From an uncultured Holophagaceae bacterium (GTDB taxonomy: Bacteria; Acidobacteriota; Holophagae; Holophagales; Holophagaceae), in NCBI GenBank assembly GCA_903927605.1, contig CAIYNT010000208.1:1-20390 (forward strand): a stretch of DNA of 20,390 bases, written 5' to 3'. The notes under the pieces were generated by a model. The model did not search any database, had not been told where the DNA came from, and was given only the letters and a program-made list of their open reading frames with translations. The stretch's first letter is position 1. Every line of letters starts with the position of its first letter. This document shows, piece after piece, positions 5,807 to 13,012 of the stretch. The translations under genes were made by a program, and so were the position numbers.

Positions 5807-7032
5807 CTCGATGCCGCCTCTGTCAGGCTCCGCTGCTCATGCGCTTGGTGGACCTGGGCAGGAGTCCGCTCGCAAATTCGTACCTGAGCGCCGAGGCCCT
5901 GGAGCAACCCGAGGCCTCCTATCCGCTTTGCCCAATGGTGTGTGAAAACTGCTGGCTAGTACAGTTGCCTGCCTTTGAGACACCGGAGGCGATCTTCAAT
6001 GAATACCTGTATTTCAGTTCCTTTTCAGATTCCTGGCTGGATCACTGCCGGGTCCTGACTGAGTCACTCACCCAGCGATTGGGCCTCGGAGGGGCCAGTC
6101 GGGTGATCGAAGTGGCCAGCAACGACGGGTATCTCCTCCAGTTCTTCCAGCAGGCGGGCATCCCCGTGCTCGGCATCGAACCTGCCGCGAATGTCGCGGC
6201 GGTCGCTCAGGCCAAGAACATCCCCACAGAGGTCCGGTTCATGGGAGCGCAGCTCGGCTCCGAGTTGGCCGCTCAAGGGAACCAGGCAAATCTGGTCCTA
6301 GGTTTGAACGTCCTGGCCCATGTCCCAGATCTGCATGACTTCACAGAAGGCCTGCGACTCAGCCTTGCCCCCGAGGGCACTCTGGTTATGGAATTCCCCC
6401 ACGTCCTCGAACTCATCCGCGGCTTGCAGTTCGACACCAGCTATCACGAACATTTCAGCTACCTGTCCCTGCTTCCCGTGGAGCGGCTGTTCCGAGAGCA
6501 CGGCTTGGCCCTCTTTGACGTGGAGACCCTGAACACCCATGGCGGATCCTTGCGGATCTTCGCCTGCCACGCCCAGGATGATCGGGCCGGGAAACCAGCC
6601 GAAGGTCTGCGCAGAGCTCGCCAGGGAGAAGCCTTGGCCCGGCTGGACGATCGGGGCGGCTACGCAGAATTCGCGGACAAGATCCTGAACATCAGGGAGC
6701 GTCTCCTGAAACATCTCCACAAGGCCCGGGCCAATGGCCGAAAAGTGGTTGGCTATGGTGCGCCCGCCAAAGGTGTGACCCTGCTGAATTACTGCGGAAT
6801 CGGCCCAGACCTGCTGCCCTACACGGTGGACCGTAGCCTCTGGAAGCAGGGCAAGTTTCTTCCCGGCTGCCATATCCCCATCCGTTGCCCTACAGACCTG
6901 ATCGCGGACCGCCCCGACGAGGTGCTGATCCTGCCCTGGAACCTGGAAGCGGAAATCCGATCCCAAATGGTGGAGATCAAGGCCTGGGGCGGGCGTTTTG
7001 TGGTGCCGATCCCAACCTTGAGGGTCCATTGA
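5803..7032 (+). CDS. NDP-sugar C-methyltransferase
   Basis: SAM-dependent C-methyltransferase of 409 residues, the size of the TylC3/CloU-type sugar C3-methyltransferases. The domain order is that of this family: an N-terminal zinc site (CRLCQ and CENCW), a SAM-binding loop (VIEVASNDGYLL, then GIEPAANVA), the conserved YHEHFSYLSL segment, and a C-terminal Rossmann-like domain with GYGAPAKGVTLLNYCG. Such enzymes methylate C3 of 4-keto-6-deoxy sugar nucleotides, so here the likely substrate is the RfbG product. The ATG overlaps the rfbG stop (ATGA); an in-frame start at 5695 lies within rfbG and is rejected. The regiochemistry (C3) is inferred from the family. Confidence 0.9.
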   Translation: MTRCRLCQAPLLMRLVDLGRSPLANSYLSAEALEQPEASYPLCPMVCENCWLVQLPAFETPEAIFNEYLYFSSFSDSWLDHCRVLTESLTQRLGLGGASRVIEVASNDGYLLQFFQQAGIPVLGIEPAANVAAVAQAKNIPTEVRFMGAQLGSELAAQGNQANLVLGLNVLAHVPDLHDFTEGLRLSLAPEGTLVMEFPHVLELIRGLQFDTSYHEHFSYLSLLPVERLFREHGLALFDVETLNTHGGSLRIFACHAQDDRAGKPAEGLRRARQGEALARLDDRGGYAEFADKILNIRERLLKHLHKARANGRKVVGYGAPAKGVTLLNYCGIGPDLLPYTVDRSLWKQGKFLPGCHIPIRCPTDLIADRPDEVLILPWNLEAEIRSQMVEIKAWGGRFVVPIPTLRVH

Positions 7033-7571
7033 ATTTTACCGAGACCCCACTAGAGGGATCCTGGCTAATCGGCCTTGATCGCCACGCTGACGAACGGGGG
7101 TACTTTGCTCGGATCTACTGCGAGGAGACTTTTTCCAAACGCCTGCTCGTAAGCCACTGGCCACAGATAAACCTCTCCCAGAGCCTGAGGCGGGGGACTG
7201 TCCGGGGGATGCATTTCCAACTTGAGCCTCATGCGGAAACAAAGCTTGTTCGTTGTGTAAGGGGCGCCATTTTTGATGTGATTGTGGACCTTCGCAGGGA
7301 TTCGCCCACCCGCCATCGTTGGTTCGGAACAGAACTTACCGCCGCGAATGGACAGGCCCTCTACATCCCCAGTGGTTTCGCTCACGGCTTTCAGTGTCTG
7401 GAGGAGGACTGCGGGGTGCTCTACCATATGTCAGAGCCCTACGAGCCGACGGCGGCCAAAGGCCTGCGCTGGGATGACCCCGATCTCGGCATTTCCTGGC
7501 CATTGCCCGACCTTGCCAGGGTAGGCCCGCGGGATGCGAGCCTTCCCACACTGCGGGACACGTTCGAATGA
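7029..7571 (+). CDS. RmlC-like 4-keto-6-deoxyhexose 3,5-epimerase
   Basis: Cupin-fold epimerase of 180 residues, exactly the RmlC length. Conserved segments: ERGYFARIY, TVRGMHFQ with the catalytic His, IFDVIVDLR, YIPSGFAHGFQCL and a later Tyr/His-bearing YHMSEPY. RmlC enzymes invert C3 and/or C5 of 4-keto-6-deoxy sugar nucleotides; given its place in the row, a methylated CDP-sugar is the likely substrate, perhaps at C5 only since C3 carries the methyl. The start is a TTG at 7029 that overlaps the methyltransferase stop (TTGA), which gives the normal family N-terminus; no ATG or GTG sits nearby in frame. The upstream GAGGGT is a weak SD. Confidence 0.88.
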   Translation: MNFTETPLEGSWLIGLDRHADERGYFARIYCEETFSKRLLVSHWPQINLSQSLRRGTVRGMHFQLEPHAETKLVRCVRGAIFDVIVDLRRDSPTRHRWFGTELTAANGQALYIPSGFAHGFQCLEEDCGVLYHMSEPYEPTAAKGLRWDDPDLGISWPLPDLARVGPRDASLPTLRDTFE

Positions 7572-8494
7572 GAGTCGCGCTAACCGGCGCAGGCGGGTTC
7601 CTCGGACGGTATGTGCTGGAGTCCCTCCACGAAAGGGGCATCGAGACGGTCCTTCTCGGGAGAACCAGACCGGTACATAACGCCCAGGCGGAGTTTGTTG
7701 AAGTCGACCTGCTGGCAAAAACAGATTTCCTCCCGTTGATGAAGTCCATCCGCGCGACTCACTTAGTGCATCTCGCCTGGTGCACCGAACACGGTGAGTA
7801 CAAGACTTCGCCAGTGAACCAGGACTGGGTACCGGCCACAGTGCGCCTGGCTGAGGCCTTCATACTGGCCGGGGGTCAGGGCCTGGTGGCGGCAGGAAGC
7901 TGCGCCGAATACGACTGGTCCAGTGGCAACTGCAGTGAGGAGCATCTCCCCCGTCAGTCGTCCAGTCCCTACGGCGCCGCCAAGGCCGAAGCACGCAGCC
8001 AAGTCACAGCCCTTTGCAGTCAGGGAGAGATCCCCTGCGCTTGGGGGCGCATCTTCTTTCCTTACGGCACGGGGGAGGACAGGCGAAGGCTGATTCCTTC
8101 CCTGATTGACGCGTTACAGGGAAAGCGCCCCGCCTTCGGGGTCCAAGCGCTTGCAAGGCGGGATTTCCTGCATGCGTCTGATGTGGCAAGCGCACTTCTG
8201 GCTCTGCTGTACGGCCAGGCAATTGGTACCTACAATCTTTGCTCTGGAGAACCTACGGCCCTGGCAGACGTCGTTCGCAAGGTGGCCCGGATACTGCATG
8301 CTGATCCCCAAGTCGTGCTGGATCTCCCCACCCGACAAACCGAAGAACCTATTTTGCTCGTGGGCGACAATCGCAGACTCCGACACCTGGGATGGAAGCC
8401 TAAGATCACGCTTGCCGAGGGGCTTTACAGAACCATCAGTGAGATGCCTGCAGCAATTGAGGATGGAAAATCGATAAAGGGGAGGCCTCGATGA
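7568..8494 (+). CDS. NAD-dependent sugar epimerase/4-ketoreductase
   Basis: Extended short-chain dehydrogenase of 308 residues with the N-terminal nucleotide loop TGAGGFLGR, the HLAW segment, a catalytic Tyr-x3-Lys (SPYGAAKAEA) and RRDFLHASDVASALL typical of UDP/CDP-sugar epimerases and reductases. As the last of five coupled sugar genes, it is well placed to reduce the 4-keto group and finish the CDP-linked C-methyl deoxyhexose. The exact product stereochemistry cannot be read from sequence. The ATG overlaps the upstream stop (ATGA), and its own stop overlaps the next ATG. Confidence 0.87.
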   Translation: MRVALTGAGGFLGRYVLESLHERGIETVLLGRTRPVHNAQAEFVEVDLLAKTDFLPLMKSIRATHLVHLAWCTEHGEYKTSPVNQDWVPATVRLAEAFILAGGQGLVAAGSCAEYDWSSGNCSEEHLPRQSSSPYGAAKAEARSQVTALCSQGEIPCAWGRIFFPYGTGEDRRRLIPSLIDALQGKRPAFGVQALARRDFLHASDVASALLALLYGQAIGTYNLCSGEPTALADVVRKVARILHADPQVVLDLPTRQTEEPILLVGDNRRLRHLGWKPKITLAEGLYRTISEMPAAIEDGKSIKGRPR

Positions 8495-9531
8495 AAGCCC
8501 AGATGAAGCCGCGGATTAATCTTGAAGACCGCACAGCTCTACAGGAGGTGATCCCACTAAGCACGCCCTTCGTCGTGTTTGTGGATCCTTCTAGTGCTTG
8601 CAACTTCCGCTGCGCCTTCTGCCCCACCGGGCACCGCGACATGATTGATGAAACGGGCCGCTACCAGGGAGTCATGGGGCTTGCACTTTTTCAGAAGATC
8701 ATTGACGACCTCAGGAAATTCGATAAATCCCTCAAGGTGCTACGGCTGTACAAAGACGGCGAACCCTTCCTCAACAAGGATCTGGCTAAAATGATCGCCT
8801 ATGCCAAGGCGAGTGGGTGTGTGGATTACATCGACACCACCACCAACGGATCTCTCATCACACCAGACCGTTTGGGCCCAGTGCTGGAGGCAGGCCTCGA
8901 TAAGATCAACATTTCCGTAGATGGGATGAACCGCACTCAGTATAAGAATTTCACTGGCTTTGACTTCGACTTCGACCGTTTTGTTGAGCATGTCAAGTGG
9001 CTCGATGCAAACAAGGGTCATTGCGAAGTAGTGATCAAGATTCCCAGCGAGCTGATCACCGAGGCTCAACGCCAGGCCTTTCTCGATACCTTCGGCGACT
9101 ACTGCGATCGCATTTTCATCGAGAATTTCGCACCATGCTGGCCGGAGTTCGATGTAGAAGCGCATACCGGGGTGACAATCACCAAGGGAATCCACCAGCA
9201 GCCCATTCAGCCCACGGATACCTGCCCCTATGTGTTCTATTCGATGTCCGTCAATGCGGATGGATTGGTGAGCGCCTGCTTCCTGGACTGGTCGAGAAAA
9301 CTGATCATAGGCGATACCCGCACACAATCCCTGCAGGAGATCTGGAATTCCACGGAGATGAATGCACTCCGCCTCATGCACCTGGAGGGGAACCGGTACA
9401 GTCATCCGGTATGCAGCAGTTGCGGGCAGCTATCACATTGCCTTCCCGACAATATCGACGCCTTTCGCGCTGAACTCCTGCCGAAATTCAAGGCCTACCT
9501 AAACGAGCGAAATGCCAACACCAACGAATAG
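8491..9531 (+). CDS. Radical SAM/SPASM domain protein
   Basis: 346 residues. The radical SAM cluster motif is C37-x3-C41-x2-C44 (SSACNFRCAFCPTG), followed by a DGEP-like segment (LYKDGEPFLNKDL) and TTTNGSLIT. The C-terminal SPASM region carries more cysteines (CPYVFYSMSVNADG, SACFLDW, CSSCGQLSHC) that should bind auxiliary Fe-S clusters. SPASM enzymes modify peptides or small molecules by radical chemistry, and related proteins recur in polysaccharide clusters, mostly without known reactions. The ATG has a strong SD (GGGGAGG) and overlaps the preceding stop by ATGA. Substrate unknown; a sugar, its acyl substituent or flagellin itself are all possible. Confidence 0.88.
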   Translation: MKAQMKPRINLEDRTALQEVIPLSTPFVVFVDPSSACNFRCAFCPTGHRDMIDETGRYQGVMGLALFQKIIDDLRKFDKSLKVLRLYKDGEPFLNKDLAKMIAYAKASGCVDYIDTTTNGSLITPDRLGPVLEAGLDKINISVDGMNRTQYKNFTGFDFDFDRFVEHVKWLDANKGHCEVVIKIPSELITEAQRQAFLDTFGDYCDRIFIENFAPCWPEFDVEAHTGVTITKGIHQQPIQPTDTCPYVFYSMSVNADGLVSACFLDWSRKLIIGDTRTQSLQEIWNSTEMNALRLMHLEGNRYSHPVCSSCGQLSHCLPDNIDAFRAELLPKFKAYLNERNANTNE

Positions 9532-9541
9532 GTCGGACACC

Positions 9542-10885
9542 ATGCTTAATGTGCTGCACATGACGGGTCATCTAGGCGGCGGCGTTGGAACCGTGGTGTT
9601 GAACTATCTGCTCGCCAAGTCGACCGACAAATCGCAGCGCCATTCACTGATCTCCCTGGATTATTTGAATGACCATGCCGTCGAGGTCCTCTCCCAAGCA
9701 GGAATCCCCCATTTCGATCGATGCCATGGGAACTTAGAGTTGGTGAAGGCCAAAATTCAGCAGGCTGATGTGGTCCTGCTGCACTGGTGGAACCATCCCC
9801 TGATCTCAGATCTGCTTGTTAGGAATGACCTGCCTGAATGCAGATTGGCGCTCTGGAGCCACATTTCCGGTTCACCTGCTCCCAATAATTTCACCCAAAG
9901 TATTTTTTCGTACCCCGATATATTCATCTTCACCACCCCATTGAGCTTTTTTGATCCCGAATTTGTGGACCTGCCTGAAGTCATCAAGGCGAAAGTATCC
10001 GCCATCTGGTCAACTGCTGGAGTCGAGCGGCTCGAAGGCTTTTCGCCGAAAGACCATGAGGGTTTCAATATCGGCTACGTGGGGAATCTCGACTTCACAA
10101 AAATCAACCCAGGCTTCCTGAGCCTATGCCGCCAAATAGACATTCCTGGCCTGCGGTTCACCGTGGTAGGCCCCCTGAACGAGGAACTCTCGAAGCAGTT
10201 CAAGGATGCATCAATGGGCGACCGCGTCCGGTTCACGGGGCATATTTCCGAGGATGAGAAATGGGAAGAGCTCTGCCGCTTTGATGTCTTTGGGTATCCC
10301 CTGGCTCCCCACCACTACGGCACCTGTGACCAGACATTGCAGGAGGCGATGGCCGTGGGCATCGTTCCCGTGGTACTCAACAACCCCATGGAGAGTTATA
10401 TCGTGAAGCATGGCGAAGTGGGACTGGTCGCCCAATCAGCTACCGACTATGCCGCTTGCCTTCGAGTTCTATACGACGACCCAATTCTTCGGGGTCGGCT
10501 GTCGCAGCAAGCACGTACTTATGCTTTTTCCGAATACTCCCTTGATCGAATGGCGGCGAACTGGGATGAGGTGTACTTCCGGCTCATGCACCAGCCCAAG
10601 CGAGTAAAAACATGGCCCTCTGTGGAGCGAGCAGCCCACCTGGAGCCTCACCAAGTTTTCTTGGAATCACTGGGAAGACACGCGGGTGTTTTCAGGGAGT
10701 ATCTGCGAACCGAGAGACTATCAAGGGCTGTTGTAGAGAGTCAACTTCGCAGCCTGGGCACTCGGCCCAACTGGCGCTCCGAGAATAAGAGCACCGTTCA
10801 CCAATACGCCCAGTTTTTCCCCCAGGACAACGTGCTGCATACCTGGAGTGACCTTATGAAGGGCGCCCAAAAAGGTTGCCGATGA
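9542..10885 (+). CDS. GT4 family glycosyltransferase
   Basis: 447 residues from this start. A GT-B fold retaining glycosyltransferase: N-terminal MLNVLHMTGHLGGGVGTVVL (glycine-rich acceptor-side loop), then NIGYVGNLDFTKINPGF and FTVVGPL opening the second Rossmann domain, and a GYPLAPHHYGTCDQTLQEAM segment where the family's donor-binding E-x7-E region lies; here the first position reads as part of HYGTCDQTLQE, so the motif is degenerate. A C-terminal extension of about 90 residues follows the catalytic core. The start at 9542 fits the fold better than the in-frame ATG at 9512, which lies inside the preceding gene; both SDs are weak. Donor may be the CDP-sugar made upstream. Confidence 0.83.
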   Translation: MLNVLHMTGHLGGGVGTVVLNYLLAKSTDKSQRHSLISLDYLNDHAVEVLSQAGIPHFDRCHGNLELVKAKIQQADVVLLHWWNHPLISDLLVRNDLPECRLALWSHISGSPAPNNFTQSIFSYPDIFIFTTPLSFFDPEFVDLPEVIKAKVSAIWSTAGVERLEGFSPKDHEGFNIGYVGNLDFTKINPGFLSLCRQIDIPGLRFTVVGPLNEELSKQFKDASMGDRVRFTGHISEDEKWEELCRFDVFGYPLAPHHYGTCDQTLQEAMAVGIVPVVLNNPMESYIVKHGEVGLVAQSATDYAACLRVLYDDPILRGRLSQQARTYAFSEYSLDRMAANWDEVYFRLMHQPKRVKTWPSVERAAHLEPHQVFLESLGRHAGVFREYLRTERLSRAVVESQLRSLGTRPNWRSENKSTVHQYAQFFPQDNVLHTWSDLMKGAQKGCR

Positions 10886-12036
10886 GTCAAGGGATGGAAG
10901 ACCAAATCACGCGCATGCTGTCTAGTTCATCCTTCGCACTCATCGGGGCGGGTCAATTGGGTGAAATGGCGGTTGATCTATGGCCAGAGAGTGTTCCGCA
11001 GCCGAAGCTCATCCTTGACTCAAATCGCACGGGGCATTGTCGAGGGATTAGAATCGACAACCTTCAAGCTCATCATCCAGATCCCGCCACCGTTTATCTA
11101 TTGAGCACCTTCAAACTGCCACCCGAGGACGTGGAGAAAATTTTTCGGCAACTGGGGCAGCCGATGGTCCTAACTGTGTACGATTTGTTTTCTCGCTACT
11201 GCCCAGACAAATTCTCCAATGGCTGGCGTTGCTTAGAATCGGAACAGGCGAAGTCGGATCATGTCAAAGCGGCGCGGAATTGCTTTTCAGACCAACGGTC
11301 TCTCGACGTCTTCGACGCAGCGGTTGCGTGGCGTTATCGACGTGAGTTGAGGCAAGGTTTCACTTGCGAGCCCGAAGCGACCAAGTACCACATCAGCAGG
11401 CTAGCCGCAGAGCAGACACGGTACGACTTGGTAATGGATTGTGGCAGCTATGATTTATCCTTCGCCAAGAATCTCGAAATCAGTGGTACTTCCGTGGGTA
11501 GGTATGTCGCCTTTGAGCCCGATGATCAGAATTTTGACCGATGTCTGGCGGCCGCTGGAACCTTGAAACCGCTTACAGCCGAAGCCGTCGTGTTGGAACG
11601 GAAGGCCTTGTCCAGCGAACAAGCATCAGTGCCCTTTTTCAATCTTGGACTACTCTCCTCGCGATTTGCACCATCCACCTCCACCCGGTCTGAGGGGCCC
11701 ATCACGTGGGTCCCAACGACCACGCTGGATCAATATCTCGATTCCGCAAAGGAATTGGTCGCGCCACTGAACGCCCTGCTCAAGCTCCATATTGAAGGTG
11801 CGGAATATGCAGCCCTGATTGGGGGAGAACAGTTCATTAGCCGATGCCGCCCAGACATGTTTATCAACTTGTCCCATGACGAGGAATCCCTTCTTGGCAT
11901 TCCCGTCTACCTCAAGGCCCGATGGGACTACGATCTTAAGCTTGTCGGCCATTCGTTGTTTGGAGAGGGCATTACTCTGGTGGCAAAACGAAGGACTGCA
12001 GGCATGCCTGCGCCAACCGGAACTTCACTCGTTTGA
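10882..12036 (+). CDS. FkbM family methyltransferase with N-terminal Rossmann-like domain
   Basis: 384 residues. The C-terminal half is an FkbM-type SAM methyltransferase: DLVMDCGSYDLSFAKNL (SAM loop, near residue 183), YVAFEPDDQNFDRC, WVPTTTLDQYL and the hallmark LLKLHIEGAEYAALIGGEQF. Family members mostly methylate sugar hydroxyls. The N-terminal ~150 residues are not part of the usual FkbM domain and start with a nucleotide-binding-like FALIGAGQLGEMAVDL, similar in type to sugar-enzyme Rossmann domains fused to methyltransferases elsewhere. The ATG overlaps the glycosyltransferase stop by ATGA; a TTG two codons earlier is less likely. Confidence 0.85.
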   Translation: MSQGMEDQITRMLSSSSFALIGAGQLGEMAVDLWPESVPQPKLILDSNRTGHCRGIRIDNLQAHHPDPATVYLLSTFKLPPEDVEKIFRQLGQPMVLTVYDLFSRYCPDKFSNGWRCLESEQAKSDHVKAARNCFSDQRSLDVFDAAVAWRYRRELRQGFTCEPEATKYHISRLAAEQTRYDLVMDCGSYDLSFAKNLEISGTSVGRYVAFEPDDQNFDRCLAAAGTLKPLTAEAVVLERKALSSEQASVPFFNLGLLSSRFAPSTSTRSEGPITWVPTTTLDQYLDSAKELVAPLNALLKLHIEGAEYAALIGGEQFISRCRPDMFINLSHDEESLLGIPVYLKARWDYDLKLVGHSLFGEGITLVAKRRTAGMPAPTGTSLV

Positions 12037-12065
12037 TTTAGGCAATCTATTTTGGAGATGGATTT

Positions 12066-12827
12066 ATGGATTTTTTTGAAAAACGCCTACAACTTGCCGA
12101 GCGGAATTTTTCGGATCCCATTTGCCTGGCGGCGGCCGAGGCTTGGCATGACACAAGTCGGCGCTACGACTACCAATACATGGTCGAATGGATGGGCCGC
12201 CCCATCATCCAGGATCCTCAGGATATCTGCTCGATTCAGGAACTCATCTGGCATGTCAAACCGGATCTGATTATTGAAACCGGAATTGCCCGAGGCGGTT
12301 CACTGGTGCTTTCGGCAAGCATTCTGGCAGCTATCTCGATGGGAGAATATCTTGCCAACAGAATAGTCAAGGACAGAAAGGTTTTGGGCGTTGATATCGA
12401 CATCCGGCTGCATAACCGTGCCGCCATTGAAGCCCACCCTCTCGCACCAATGATCAAGCTTATCCAAGGCTCCTCAATCGCCCCGGAGGTCCTGGCGGAG
12501 GTTCATGGCGTCGCCTCGAGATTCCAGAAGGTGTTGGTGATGCTGGACTCCAATCACACAGCTGGCCATGTGCATCAAGAGCTTCTGCACTATGCCCCGC
12601 TCGTCGGGGTGGGTTCGGCCATTTATGTCCTGGATACAGGCATTGAATACGCACCTGTCGAGTCCTTCAACGTCGAGCGCCCTTGGGGCCCAGGCAACAG
12701 TCCCCTGACCGCAGTGAATCGGTTTCTCGAATCTCCATCGGGGTCCGGCTTCGAGAAGGACCGCTCCACCGAGAAGCGCTTACTGATCACCTGTGCGCCG
12801 GAGGGGCTTTTGCGGCGCACTCGTTAA
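12066..12827 (+). CDS. CmcI-like (cephalosporin hydroxylase family) methyltransferase
   Basis: 253 residues, the usual length. Recognisable are MVEWMGRPIIQDPQDI, then LIIETGIARGGSLVLSASIL (SAM-binding loop), VLGVDIDIR, a VMLDSNHTAGHVHQELLHYA segment that supplies acidic metal-binding residues, YVLDTG and a C-terminal KRLLITCAPEGLLRR. Despite the family name, members studied include rhamnosyl O-methyltransferases, so sugar O-methylation is the likely job. It starts 29 bases after the FkbM gene with GGAG upstream of the ATG. With the C-methyltransferase and FkbM protein it makes three methyltransferases in one cluster. Confidence 0.86.
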   Translation: MDFFEKRLQLAERNFSDPICLAAAEAWHDTSRRYDYQYMVEWMGRPIIQDPQDICSIQELIWHVKPDLIIETGIARGGSLVLSASILAAISMGEYLANRIVKDRKVLGVDIDIRLHNRAAIEAHPLAPMIKLIQGSSIAPEVLAEVHGVASRFQKVLVMLDSNHTAGHVHQELLHYAPLVGVGSAIYVLDTGIEYAPVESFNVERPWGPGNSPLTAVNRFLESPSGSGFEKDRSTEKRLLITCAPEGLLRRTR

Positions 12828-13012
12828 GGCCTAACAAGATGGGTGCGCATTTGATCCCAGTCACCCAAGTGACGACATCTGGACCCAGCCCTAGAGATCA
12901 CACCATGACCACCTCACCCCATTGCGCGATTTTGGCGAACCACTTATGGACCCTGTCGAAGTGCTCAGGATAGACCTCAGCTGCACCATTTGAATCAAGG
13001 GGAGATTGACGA
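12828..13012. other. Intergenic gap inside the glycan cluster
   Basis: 185 bases, the longest break in the cluster after rfbF. No clear terminator or promoter. The minus strand is open from the next gene back to 12898 and reads AEVYPEHFDRVHKWFAK with natural-looking codons before a TGA, which may be the tail of a lost gene; I do not recognise it. Confidence 0.35.

Noticed and set aside
6298..7029. Long minus-strand open frame (243 codons) opposite the C-methyltransferase
   Set aside because: The plus strand has all motifs of a C-methyltransferase with coupled start and stop; the antisense frame lacks family motifs and is a by-product of GC-rich codon use.
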